Positions 26,901 through 35,600 of a DNA stretch of 64,000 bases are shown here, one piece after another. Source of the DNA: Lytechinus pictus (taxonomy: Eukaryota; Echinodermata; Echinoidea; Temnopleuroida; Toxopneustidae); the NCBI RefSeq assembly GCF_037042905.1, contig NC_087257.1, positions 23,294,001 to 23,358,000 on the forward strand. The letters run 5' to 3'. The notes beneath the pieces were generated by a model. The model was not told the DNA's origin. It worked only from the letters and a program-made list of their open reading frames with translations, and did not search any database. Every line of letters starts with the position of its first letter. Position 1 is the first letter of the stretch. Position numbers and translations under genes: made by a program.

Positions 26901-28022
26901 TATTTAATTTTTAACCAAATAACACAAGTGAGCTGCTTGTATGTGATGTCACAAATCATAAATCTGTTATTCACCGATGGGTTTTCGCCAAACTTTCCTT
27001 GATATTGTTTGCAATTCTGATTTCTATAAATCCAGCTTGATATCCATGAATTTCCTCTCATCAGAAATGTGATAAATTTTCCATAATTGAGAGCTTTTGA
27101 ACCATAATGGTAGGTAGGTGGATTGTACAAAATGGGTTTGCAATGTGAATTCAGATTTTACTCATTTAGGTCTGCTATTAAACTTCTTAAAACAACAATA
27201 GTTACAAGGTGATTATATTTTACAAGGGGAAAAAAAAAAAATCAGATTTGAAATAAGTGAACAGCGTGATTAACAAGGTCTTATTAGATAAGTAGTTGAT
27301 AAATATGAATATTGATCAACTCTTGAAGGGGTACTCCGGGCTGAAAATATGAATAAAGATTAAAATTCAGAGAGTAAAATGCTGAAAATTTCATCAAAAT
27401 CTGATAACATATCACAAAGTTATAGAAGTTTAAAGTTTATAAATATTTGGTGAGAACAGTTATATGCACATCGTCATGAATATTCATAAGGTGGGCTGAT
27501 GATGTCACATCCCCACTTTTTTTTCTCATGTTTTTACACAATATCATAATTGTTTCATATTTTTCATACATGTGTGAATGATATGTATCCCTTAAAATGA
27601 AATAAGATTAAGCAATTAATATCTAATGCACTATTCTGTTGTCAATCCAATGTTTAAATTTTTGTAGGAGAAAATTTGAAACCTAATTTCACATAATAAA
27701 ATACAAAAGAACAAGTGGGGATATGACATAATTAGTTTGCTCATTGAATATTCATAAACACATGCTTAGAACTGTTTCACTTGAATAATGCAAAACTTTA
27801 AAATGCCATAGCTCTGTTATTCCTTGTCCGATTTTGATCAAAGTGATTTGTTTGTCTGATTTTTCTTTATCTGTTGAAATCATATAATGTTCAGTACCCC
27901 TTCAAGCTTAATTGACCCATTATTTTTTGTGTGGTTTGTTTCTTTATCCAGATTGCACCTGGCTTCGTGATCTCCTAAGCTCATACTGTTTGTGGTGCGA
28001 TGGACCCCTTATTGAAAGATGA
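8843..28022 (+). CDS. GTF3C4: General transcription factor 3C polypeptide 4 (TFIIIC90), 18 coding exons
   Basis: Subunit of TFIIIC, the nuclear factor that binds the internal promoters of tRNA genes and recruits TFIIIB for RNA polymerase III. The human protein is also reported to acetylate histones. Coding exons: 8843-8950, 12993-13131, 14018-14132, 14894-14966, 15463-15613, 16197-16386, 17024-17109, 17592-17740, 18072-18204, 18580-18663, 19306-19408, 20444-20541, 21598-21851, 22631-22706, 24277-24441, 24786-24839, 25307-25399, 27952-28022. Phases interlock and give 713 codons (human about 822). Evidence: N-terminal beta-propeller segments align with the human order (EWSGVF, VIVWKLQ, then a strand ending LATGGYNGLITVWS). 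Residues 598-662 lead into a C-terminal zinc-binding module: CRLC 633-636, CRKGHRWNRC 653-662, CTYC 677-680, CLWC 703-706. The ATG has an in-frame stop 21 bases upstream. The exon 15/16 junction lacks a normal GT donor. Exon edges were read by eye. Confidence 0.9.
9613..10056 (+). mobile_element. Unnamed ~450-bp element with a hairpin at each end (copy 1)
   Basis: Begins TAGACAGCTGGCAGCCGTCT and ends GAAGCTTTTGGTCTA. Left hairpin: AGCCGTCTGTTTCGAGGAG pairs with CTCCTCATACACAGACGGCT across about 25 T-rich bases. Right hairpin: CTTCGGTCTCTGT pairs with ACAGAGACCGAAG. The direct repeat CGATTATAC occurs just outside both ends (about 9599-9607 and 10057-10065), although TACTAC separates it from the left end. 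A second complete copy is at 34788-35240. No coding frame. A duplication of about 9 bp suggests a Mutator-like transposon (inference). Confidence 0.75.
10405..10424. repeat. Perfect 20-bp palindrome in GTF3C4 intron 1
   Basis: GAGGTTAGTATACTAACCTC is its own reverse complement. Related AGGTTAG/CTAACCT motifs occur near 10885-10915 within a weaker palindrome, so 10.40-10.93 kb may be a decayed inverted-repeat element. Confidence 0.8.
10930..12990. other. GTF3C4 intron 1, 3' part; nothing recognised
   Basis: AT-rich intron sequence. No further splice-flanked coding segment is visible between exon 1 and exon 2, whose phases join directly (phase 0). The open frames at 12281-12631 and 12521-12889 lack recognisable content. 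Confidence 0.55.
13171..13455 (+). mobile_element. tRNA-derived SINE (full length) in GTF3C4 intron 2
   Basis: Starts with a tRNA-like head. The A-box region is TGGCCCAGTGGATTAGTC and the B box is GGTTCGAATCC. A conserved body follows ('cctcacctggg' region reversed, 'cgccttgagcacctaacaagg'), and it ends in (TTA)n. The same family lies inverted at 41236-41508 and, truncated, at 47348-47530. Confidence 0.85.
14565..14718. repeat. ATT/ATC microsatellite in GTF3C4 intron 3
   Basis: About 150 bases of ATT, ATC and ATG triplets. The minus-strand open frame of Ile and Met is a by-product. Confidence 0.9.
16390..16875. repeat. 490-bp GAT/GGT trinucleotide repeat directly after GTF3C4 exon 6
   Basis: An interrupted (GAT)n/(GGT)n tract starts a few bases after the 5' splice site at 16387. 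All three + frames are open for about 160 codons (Asp/Gly, Met/Val). Exon 6 splices normally (AA|GTGAGT) into exon 7 with matching phase, so the tract is intronic. Confidence 0.9.
17255..17420. repeat. GC-rich repeat with inverted copy in GTF3C4 intron 7
   Basis: Three imperfect direct units of about 35 bases (CCTTCCCGCACAAAGGC and variants with 'ttagcgcg') are followed by an inverted version ('gcaggaagacaacgtgcacgg', 'ccgcaggaaggcgatgcgc'). The sequence can fold into a long hairpin and is much richer in GC than its surroundings. Origin unknown. Confidence 0.6.
17750..17960. repeat. Pyrimidine-rich TTC tract in GTF3C4 intron 8
   Basis: A CTT/TCC-rich run starts about 10 bases after the 5' splice site of exon 8. 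The exon's open frame reads into it only because pyrimidine repeats lack stops. Confidence 0.85.
18773..18904. mobile_element. 132-bp inverted-repeat MITE in GTF3C4 intron 10
   Basis: Ends GGCCCTTGTAACATAAGGCT and AGCTTTATGTTACCGGCC form an inverted repeat that continues inward with GATTGAT and ATCGATC. It belongs to a widespread family in this window whose ends read GGGCC-(c/t)-GT-x-ACA-(c/t)-AA(a/g). Confidence 0.7.
19108..19240. mobile_element. 133-bp inverted-repeat MITE in GTF3C4 intron 10
   Basis: GGGGCCTGTAACACAAAGCT at the left pairs with 'ttgtgatacaggaccc' at the right. The interior holds ATTAATC/GATTGATT motifs. It resembles the element at 18773-18904. Confidence 0.6.
19471..19930. 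mobile_element. Inverted-repeat element plus 'ggtctaat' repeats in GTF3C4 intron 11
   Basis: GGCCCGTATTCTGAAGT (19472) is mirrored by 'tttagaatatgggcc' (19754-19769), bounding about 300 bases. Up to about 19930 a diverged tandem repeat follows, based on 'catttggtctaattgcc'. The same repeat occurs at 34385-34690. Confidence 0.55.
20285..20440 (+). mobile_element. Retroposon 3' tail abutting GTF3C4 exon 12
   Basis: 'taaagagcatagagagagctttttgtataatatgcctaataaatc' style sequence followed by (TTA)n is typical of LINE/SINE 3' ends in marine invertebrates (general knowledge). The repeat ends about 20 bases before the exon 12 splice site at 20443. Confidence 0.4.
21423..21503 (-). mobile_element. 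tRNA-like SINE head in GTF3C4 intron 12
   Basis: On the minus strand the A-box-like part is TGGTCCAGAGGTTAGAGC and the B box is GAGTTCGAATCCCC. The acceptor stem does not pair, so it is a SINE relic and not a tRNA gene. Confidence 0.65.
22320..22509 (-). mobile_element. tRNA-derived SINE in GTF3C4 intron 13
   Basis: The minus-strand head contains TTGGCTCAGTTGGTAGAGC and GGGGGTTCAAACCCC, with a Val-like anticodon loop (CTCACAA). The 5' and 3' acceptor strands do not pair. A body with 'acaagatgggagttgctgct' follows. It belongs to a different SINE family from 13171-13455. Confidence 0.7.
23134..23312. repeat. Long imperfect hairpin in GTF3C4 intron 14
   Basis: The left arm (AAACAAATATATCAGGC ... 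AGTATAGTGGAA ... CGAGGCTGGTCTGGCAA) pairs in order with the right arm (TTGCCAGTCCAACCGAGG ... TTCCCACTAT ... GCCTGATATATTTGTTT). The arms are about 70 bases with bulges and a loop of about 30 bases. Most likely a foldback MITE. No flanking duplication was identified. Confidence 0.7.
23788..24172. mobile_element. Foldback MITE in GTF3C4 intron 14
   Basis: The left arm 23788-23905 (CTAGCCTATAATCTAG ... AAGCTGCAGC ... TGTCTGATGCAAAAGACTA) is mirrored by 24058-24172 (TAGTCTTTTGCATCAGACAT ... GCCGCAGCCT ... CTAGATTATAGGCTA). That gives about 115-bp arms around a 150-bp loop. Non-coding. Confidence 0.75.
24441..24786 (+). other. GTF3C4: Unusual GTF3C4 exon 15/16 junction (possible GC-AG intron)
   Basis: Exon 16 (24786-24839) must be read in the frame giving CRKGHRW, which needs one base from exon 15. 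The only GT near the end of exon 15 (AAT|GTACAC, 24447) is phase 0. The phase-1 option that keeps the frame ends at 24441, before GCAATG, a GC donor with a poor consensus. Alternatives are a sequencing or assembly indel or a missed micro-exon. The 3' site (CTACATCAG|GT) looks normal but has a short pyrimidine tract. Confidence 0.5.
25213..25268 (+). pseudogene. Decayed tandem copy of GTF3C4 exon 17
   Basis: Starting with its own TTTTCAG, this stretch matches the first ~45 bases of the real exon 17 (25307) at about 85-90%: atcAttgtagcTtatctctgAAgctGtTtcagtcaa, capitals marking differences. The offset is 94 bases. In the exon's frame it keeps the zinc-ligand Cys (HCSLSL) but then reaches TAA. 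It looks like an ancient local duplication of the exon start with its splice site. Confidence 0.6.
25565..26200. mobile_element. Nested inverted-repeat elements in GTF3C4 intron 17
   Basis: The outer pair is 'acatttgctccagcgacaattgctctgg' (about 25583) against the inverted 'ccggagcgaatgtcgcaggagcaatgtc' (about 26155). Inside lies a second element, 25749-26146, that is almost one palindrome: GGCCCAAATTCACAAAGGTG ... ACCTTGGTGAATTGGGGCC, with arms of about 180 bases sharing CGCGC blocks and a 35-base centre. No coding content. Confidence 0.7.
26262..26862. mobile_element. 601-bp TTAA-flanked MITE (copy 1)
   Basis: AGGGGAATACAGCC ... TTGGATTCCCCT between TTAA sites (26258-26261 and 26863-26866). 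The termini and a TTAA target fit a piggyBac-like MITE. A diverged copy in the opposite orientation lies at 30405-30951. Confidence 0.75.
27324..27905. mobile_element. ~580-bp MITE in GTF3C4 intron 17
   Basis: TTGAAGGGGTACTCCGGGCTG at the left and CAGTACCCCTTCAA at the right form inverted ends. Internal segments ('aaaatttcatcaaaatc', 'gtgggctgatgatgtcacatc') are shared with the element at 57499-58073. The interior is non-coding and ends about 45 bases before exon 18. Confidence 0.7.
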
Positions 28023-28299
28023 CATCATCAATCCATGAAAATACACTATTTTGTGCTTATTTATGTATTCATGTTCATTTTCAGTAATCTTTACTGTAAA
28101 GATGTATACGTAAAGTGCCATTAGTTGAAGCTGAAGTCCACACAAAATATGAGTTGAAATAATAGAAACACAACTAATCATGCAATTCATATTATGTTAA
28201 CTTAATGTATTTATTTGCATTGTTATCAGGAATTGAAGAGTAATAATAATTTTTACAGCCAATTTGACATATACCCCGAAGGGATAGCTCAATACGTCA

Positions 28300-28305
28300 A
28301 ATAAA
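28300..28305 (+). terminator. GTF3C4: Candidate GTF3C4 polyadenylation signal
   Basis: AATAAA 278 bases after the stop codon, the first canonical hexamer noticed downstream. No transcript evidence is available. Confidence 0.4.
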
Positions 28306-28396
28306 TCTTGGGTAATGTCAAATGAATAAGGTCAGATAAATCCTCCAGAAAGTACTTGTATATTAATCTGCATGTATGACAAGCTATGTGTTGATA

Positions 28397-28627
28397 CAGT
28401 GGTGCAAAAAAGTTAGTGAACCCCACCAGAAAATTAACATATTTAAAAGTATTTAAATTCTGCCATCTTTTAGATATTCAATTGTGAAGTTAGGTGATTG
28501 AATATTACATTCAATATTGTTTGTTTCTCTGGGCTCGCGGAACATTGTAGTGTTGTTGCCTACGTTCACCACTCAGCATGAAGGAGTGCATTTTCTGATG
28601 GGGTTCACCAACTTTTAAGCACCACTG
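28397..28627. mobile_element. Tc1/mariner-type MITE, 231 bp
   Basis: CAGTGGTGCAAAAAAGTTAG at the left is mirrored by 'caacttttaagcaccactg' at the right. TA lies immediately outside both ends (28395-28396 and 28628-28629). The terminal sequence and TA target are typical of Tc1/mariner. Confidence 0.88.
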
Positions 28628-28639
28628 TATATGTGATCT

Positions 28640-30075
28640 TCCTTTTATCAATTCTCGATAAATTCTTGTGAATTTTCTGTACAAGAGTAACAGATGTACA
28701 ATCAATCTCAGCTATGGGCTCAGATGCCTCCACACGTACCAGCTCGGCATTAACACACACCGATTCGGTTGTGCAGGCAAATGGAATTCCAATAGTATTT
28801 ACAGTAGAGTTGTGTGGGTATGTGAAGCACACACCAGTGCCAAGAGAGACAGTATTCTAAAAATATGTTGAAGCCACATCTGCATCAAATTTGTTGAAAT
28901 AAACGGCCTTTTCGAAATGGGAACCTGGAGCTCTATTTCAAGATTGGAGCTTAGCAAATTGAAAACTATATTTCATGATCATGCCCAAATTTGGCATGAA
29001 TGTTGCCCTTGGATGACATAATCTTCAAGAATAGTGAAGTTGACTTTGTTGAGAAAATTCTGTAATTTCATTGATTATGCTAATTTATGCATGGAATCAG
29101 AATTCTGCTCAAAATCAAGAAACAGGTCCAAATAAATCCAAATGAGAGAATTGTCCCTACCAGCATCCTCTTTCAGAAAAAAATTGTTATAAAAAAAATG
29201 CAAGATTTCTATAAAAAATTTACTCTCAGCCTATCAAATCGAAGGATTTTAGTAGTTTTTAACTGTTATTGCAAATGTGTTATTATAACAAGTTGTATGA
29301 AACAGGGCTCAGTTGTCCCAAGTTACCCATCAAATTGGCAATGTGAGATTTGCCTACCGGTATGTAGTCATGTGATCTCAATTTTCAAACAACAATAATT
29401 TTCCTAATATCTTGTCCGATTATCTTCAACTTTCAGTGTTCTTTTTAAGGATTCAATCAATTTACTTCAGGTTGGATAACTGGATTCTTGTTTTAATATA
29501 CCAAATAATGTTACAGTAAATATCAGTTCAATTGGTACTTTTGAGATTTAAGATTTTGCCATTGTTCATGTACATGTATATTTTTTTGTTTACCCATGGC
29601 AAAATTGACTGTTTACTGATAATGGTAGTCATGAAATAAAAGAATAAAAGACAACAAAAGAGAGTAACATGTCTTGTTTGATTTATTCGAGAAAAATTAC
29701 AAGCATGTTTTTGTCAGCTAGCAATACGATGGCTAACAAAATACAGGTTTATTTATTATGAGAAGCTTATAGCTGGGTGTTTGTTGTGCGTTGTTGAACA
29801 GCCACCGTGACAATTAACTCGAACACATTGGTGCACCACTGCGTATTCAACAGCGCATAACAGACTTAAAATATCTTGACCTAGTTTTCATGAATAGACA
29901 GATGAAGCATGGCTTATATTTCCAACATTGTTCTCAAATTTGTCCCAATGTTTTTAAAGTAAAGTGTTTTCACAAAAGTTAGGACTGGAAGTGCACAGAG
30001 CTGTACAGTGGGTGTGGGTGTATGTGTTTTATGAGTAGAACAAAGTCATTCTTGTCATCTCCTATGATCTATCCA
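28640..30075. other. Intergenic sequence, no gene seen
   Basis: AT-rich. Part (about 29200-29310) resembles the 'tgtttcataaagac' MITE group. The open frame 29087-29398 has no recognisable content or splice context. Confidence 0.5.
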
Positions 30076-30083
30076 AGCCTAAC

Positions 30084-30242
30084 TGTACCGTAAACCAGGA
30101 CGAGTTTTGTACAAATTTTAAAATCAGTAACATTCCTTTTGTTGTTGGTTTTTCTGAAAATTTGTCTGTACATTATGAAAGGGGGATCATACATGTACGA
30201 TACTACTTTCATAACATAAAGTCACCCTGGTTTACGGTACAT
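30084..30242. mobile_element. ~160-bp MITE with TGTACCGTAAACCAGG ends
   Basis: TGTACCGTAAACCAGG (30084) is mirrored by CCTGGTTTACGGTACA (about 30227-30242). The interior is AT-rich with 'tgtacaaatttt' and 'tgtacgatact' segments. Confidence 0.65.
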
Positions 30243-30404
30243 ACATTTGTCCACCACATTGAACTTGTATTAAGAAAAAAATACACATTTATCATATCAG
30301 ATGGAAATTTTGAAATGCACATGTACAAAGGCTATTTTGGATTGAATTTAATTCAATATGTAGAATCATGCAAGGCATGGAACATTTTCTGAGGTTATGT
30401 TTAA

Positions 30405-30951
30405 AGGGGAATCCAACCCAAATAAAAACTTGTTTTTATAAGGAAAAGAAAAATCAGACAAATTGATAGGTAAAAGTTGTAAATATTGGTAATCACTGTA
30501 CCCATGGAGACTTCACATTGGCCGCATATGGCATGTCATAGTGATGTAAGGCAAGGACTACTCTTTCATGTACTCCAATACATATTATGGCTTAAATGTC
30601 ATTTTTCCCCAAAGTTTTATTTCAAATTATATTTTTCTTTCATGAGGACATAAAACAATATACTACCTGGGTTATATTTAGATTACTGCCCCAGGGGAAT
30701 GGGTACTTAAGAGAAAACCACAAATCCCTGATAATAAAGTACATGGCCTATGGGAAAGTTGTCCTTGCCCCTTGTCATAATTTACTTACCCAGTTGCCAA
30801 TTTGAAATCTACATAGTATTAGTGATCTTAATTTTAAAGCAGCTATAACTTTCTTATTGCTTGTCCGATTTCTTTCAAACTTTCACCATTCTGTTTAATT
30901 TATTTTTCTCCTTCTCAACACAACATTTTATGGCCGAGGCTGGATTCCCCT
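30405..30951. mobile_element. 547-bp TTAA-flanked MITE (copy 2, inverted relative to copy 1)
   Basis: AGGGGAATCCAACC ... CTGGATTCCCCT between TTAA sites (30401-30404 and 30952-30955). Its reverse complement aligns with 26262-26862 along the full length. The two copies bracket the last GTF3C4 exon as an inverted pair 3.5 kb apart. Confidence 0.78.
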
Positions 30952-30959
30952 TTAAACAT

Positions 30960-31985
30960 TTGACAATCTATTTTAAATAAATACTTGTTTTCCACCAATT
31001 TCTCATCGGCTTTGGCCTGTATGAAGACAATGAGGGTATGTGAGCACCCCTAAGATCCTATATGCCCTATGAAACAGTGACCTTGCACTTAATATATCAA
31101 AATTTCAGGCCTAAGTTTGTACTTTGTACGTAATAATTTTCCAATTCTAAGGACTTGCTCAGGCCTGGTGATCAGTCATAGGTTTTCCTTGTGCGCTGCT
31201 TGAGATGGGTGAAGGGTATATACAGTTAGACTTAGAGGATTAATCAAATCTTAAACAGGGACTTTGGATTACATATCTACTAGTTCAGTGATCCAAAGAC
31301 ATCTCATGAAGATTTTTGTCTAGTCTGCAAGCAGACTCAAGTTTGACACTTTAACCAATTATACCATGTCTAGAGTGAAGACTAGATGCTAAACTCTCTG
31401 TACATAGTGAATCTAGTCTCACTACCTCAGACTCTGCAGTCTGCACTATGCGAATTGCGAAAGTCAAAGGTTTGTGTCTGCACTCTGCAGACTAATTTAT
31501 GTCAGATGTAATATTAAGTTCCTGGAAATCTTTGTATCTGATTAGCTGGGTGCAAATAAGTCATGGAAAACACTTACAATGCTCTTCATGAAATAAATGA
31601 GTTTCATGAATGGATCTGTCAGTAATATCTTTTAAAAAAAAACCCTCTTACATTGATTGTTAAGTATAGTAACTGTCAGACATAACAGACTGCTGCTCAG
31701 TCAATTAAAATAAAGATTTGACAAATTGCCAATGACAAGTATTGAAATGTTCTATATGAAGCACAAGGGAAACATAATTACTAGTACATTGAGTCAGTCC
31801 ACAAGAGTGACATAAACTTGTGGTTAGATTATATATCTCTACTAAAATATTGAATCTTAAAGGAGTGTTATTTACTATGGAGCTTCAAGCTCCATATTAT
31901 TGATTGCAAGTTCTTCCTGATTACTAGTAGGACAAAATGATATGACAGTAATATCACTGTGACACTGATATTTCAATGAATAGCA
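30960..31985. other. Intergenic sequence between convergent genes, nothing recognised
   Basis: AT-rich. Contains 'gtctgcactctgcag' type short repeats near 31310-31500, resembling diverged inverted-repeat debris. No exon is seen. Confidence 0.45.
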
Positions 31986-31989
31986 CTTG

Positions 31990-32400
31990 TATGATACTGT
32001 AACTAAACAAGTGGAATGCCTCTGGCGGTCTCACCTGCATCACGCGATTCAATATAGCAGCAGTGCTGACTTTGAAAACTACTATAAAATAATTATTCAC
32101 AAAAAACACCATTCATATAATGATACAATACTACGTTCATTGACATTTGACCTTGACCATGTGACCTAAACCTTGTCAGTGATACTAGATTACCCCAATA
32201 TTCACATTTTATACATTATATCTATAAACTGAAAGTTATGACAGCAATCTAATAATTACCTCGAAAATGGCCAAAGTTCAATGACCTTTGACTTTGATCA
32301 TGTGACCTGAAACTCACGCAGGATGTTCAGTGATACTTGATTACTCTTATGTCCAAGTTTCATGAGTCAGATCCATAAACTTTTTGAGACAAAAACAAGG
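31990..32400 (+). mobile_element. Partial copy of the DR1-repeat transposon
   Basis: 'aagtggaatgcctctgg' then GGTCTCACCTGCATC (about 32026), matching the left end of the element at 49.1 kb. One full and one decayed internal unit follow (TGACCTTTGACTT at 32283, then 'gtgacctgaaactcacgcagg'). The right end is missing. Confidence 0.7.
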
Positions 32401-32536
32401 GAGAAAAAAGTAAAGAATATATTATAAAGCTCTAACACTGAGGGCAAATAGAATAGAATATAACTGAGATGAAATTCTAAAATTGATTATAAATGACTAT
32501 AATGATAATAAACAAATTATCAATAATGAAATAATT

Positions 32537-32542
32537 TTTATT
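32537..32542 (-). terminator. XRCC2: Candidate XRCC2 polyadenylation signal
   Basis: AATAAA on the minus strand, about 100 bases past the XRCC2 stop codon. Confidence 0.5.
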
Positions 32543-32640
32543 TTGAACAGGTTCCCCTTCAGAGGGTCTAATCAAATACATGGCTATTGCAGTGTCAGTG
32601 TAGTAATTTTGAAGATACGAGTTTTCAAAGTAATACAGTG

Positions 32641-35600
32641 TTATCTTCCTTCCTGGATACCTTGTTGATCTATGGTGAATTGACACGAATACATATTTCC
32701 TGAGGTCTTGTGCTTCAGCACTGACAGAAATGAGCTGATTGGTCCATCGAAGGTCATGTGATCTCGTTGTTCAAGGACCAGTCTATGGGTGACAAGCTTT
32801 GTCCATTCCTGACCCATGAACTCATGATGTTCCGTGCTTAATTTCAAACTTGATGATGATGTTTGATGAGAACAATCCGTTTCGTTAGCAGAATCAAGTC
32901 GTGACCAGAATTCATGCTGTGGTTGCTTGGCAACAAGAGCTGCCTTGGTAGCGAAGAGGACTAAATGGTAGTCTTGGACTAGTCTGGAGAGGATTGTAAA
33001 TGCCAGCTTCTGGTTGACACCCTGATGCTGTGCACCATCGCCTTTCATCCTATCCAACCAGTAGAACGCTGATACAGAATCCATCATCAGCACAGAAATG
33101 TCACATTGGCTTGCAAGCAAGGATTCCAAAGAATGGAGGGTTATGACCAGTTGGTTGCTTGAAGCAATCTTCACGATGTAGAGTCTCTTCAGGCAGGCCT
33201 TTATGAAACCCTCTACTTCTTCTTCAGAAGGGGGAGAATAATGGGCACCATCAGTTGATTGATCAGCAGATGGGGTAGTTCTGGGAGCGTGTTGTATATT
33301 GACTTTTGTATTCTGTTGGACGCAAGCATCCCGGTCAATCCCATCGCTGTTTTTATCTGGACACTCGGAACGGATACATGATGTCCTTGCTTTTCCTTGA
33401 TCATGATCTTCGATATTATCCTTAAGCTTCATCCTATGAATAGCATTAGTAACTTTGTGCTCCAGAAGGGCAAACAGTCTGAGCATTGAGAACTGATGGT
33501 CGGTGTCTACAAATACAACGCTGGTTCCTAGTCCCCCGATATCGATACCCTTCCACTGCTCTGGAAGAACACACGTTGCAGTAAGGTTCAAAAGCAGTTC
33601 AGTCTTTCCGGATCCGCTAGAGCCGTAGACCTCTACCACATCTCCAGGTCGAGGTTCCAAACCTGGCGGGATCAGTTTGGGGTTCAGTCTAGCAAGAGAG
33701 GGCTTCTCGCCAAGTCGAGCAAAAAGCTGTGAATGAATAAAATAAAGGTACAATTAGCCACTTAATTGAATATCCTTGTCGTTTTTAAAAAGTTCAAGTG
33801 CAAGGTTGTAGAGGATGATATAGTTTATATTCACTTGGCCTACAAGCAGTTGGTCAACTTCTCAGATAGTATATTACCACATTGGCTAAACACATTGAAT
33901 GGTATTCTGATAATTAAAACCCTCATTGGCGGCGGGCAGGAGCCAAAAAATTTAGGGGGGGTCCACCTGAAATTTTGGGATGGACACAGGTAAAAATTGG
34001 ACAAGCAACAAAAAAAAAGGGGGTAATCAACAGAAATTTTAGGGGGGTGGGGGTCTGTCCCCCCCACCTCAAATTTAGGGGGGACAGGACCCCCCACCCC
34101 GCCTATGATAACCCTATTCGAAACTTAAATTTTAAATCACACTTTCATGGAATGCCAGCTTGATAATAGTTCTACCAAAAAGATGGCAAATAATGACTCA
34201 TATTTTTTGTATTTTCATATTCCTCCCATTTTGGGACTAAATTATTTTTTTGACAACTGTTTGCAGCAGGATAAGAATATATTTATTTTTTTAACTGGTG
34301 AATAAATTGACGAATGGCATTCCATAAAAGTGTGGTCTAAGACTAAGTTAACCCAGATTTAACTAATCCATGGCTATCAGAATACCAGCCATTTGGTCTA
34401 TTTTCATTTGGTCTAATTGCTGTTTGGTCTGCAGACACTACACTTTATCTCATACTAATAAAATATTTACTCTAATGTCCATTTGGTATAATTCCCACTC
34501 TGTTTACCTATCATTTTTTTAATTTGTCAAATGAATATTTATTGGGTTCATAAAAATTTTGTCTAACTATATTGACTATAAAGTGGTCATATAGGCCAAG
34601 TGGATATAAAATTAAATGTGTATAGTCTATTAAACTGGAAAGTAAACAAAATGGTAAATGGGCTGAATGGCAATGAAGACCAAATGGTTAGTAGACAAAC
34701 TAGTAGAAGACAAAGTAAGATTTAGAAAATGTTGGATCAGATGATACATTATTAGTGTACACAAGCCTCAAGGAATACAATAAGGGTTAGACAGCTGGCA
34801 GCCGTCTGTTTCGAGGAGTTTTTTTTAACATTTTAAATTTCTTTTTTATTTCTCCTCGTACACAGACGGCTCGCTATCGTGCAGCCACCATTAGGGGGTT
34901 AACAATGCAAAATCCCCCTGGGGGCTCATCGATTTTCGTCTTTATTTCATACAAATATATAAAAAGAACTGTACCAAAATAAAGATTATTGTTCCGTTTT
35001 GGCCTGAAATGCACCAAAACAGCAAAACAGGGAAAAATAAACTTAAGATGGGAAAACAGTGACTTACTTCGGCTGTCGCGCAACTTCACTTCCCTGTTTT
35101 ATCCGAACTTAATACATAAACATATGGCCATTGAGTCCCTGTACAGATCGAGCTAGAACTTCGGTCTCTGTATTTGGTGAGCGGAGCCAACGGAATTCAG
35201 CTGAACAACCAACATAACAGAGACCGAAGCTTTTGGTCTAAATAAGGGTATGATCATTTACAGTTGAACTTGGGTTTAAAGGGGTAATCAAGGATAAAAA
35301 AAAGTGATATATATGCACAAATATCCTTGTTTAAAGTGTGCAATTCTGGGACATCTGCACACAAAATCTGAGTGTCATAGTGGCTAGCCCTTGAATCTTT
35401 AGTTTCAGAAGACAGAACAATGCTCGAGGATGCATGGATTGGATGCTGCATAGGCTACTCCTTAACGTTAAAATTTCAAAATGATGGCGATCATTTCTTT
35501 TTTGACGACTTTCTAATGAAGACTTTATTTTGATTGGCTGATAAGCACTGCACTGCTAGTATGATTTCTGTCGGATAAAACATCTGACAAGTCTTTTCAA

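Noticed and set aside
33727-33753. N-terminal extension of XRCC2 exon 2 (YLYFIHSQ)
   Set aside because: It is intron sequence including the TTCACAG acceptor. Its first codon is TTG, and a proper first exon exists at 36090-36119.
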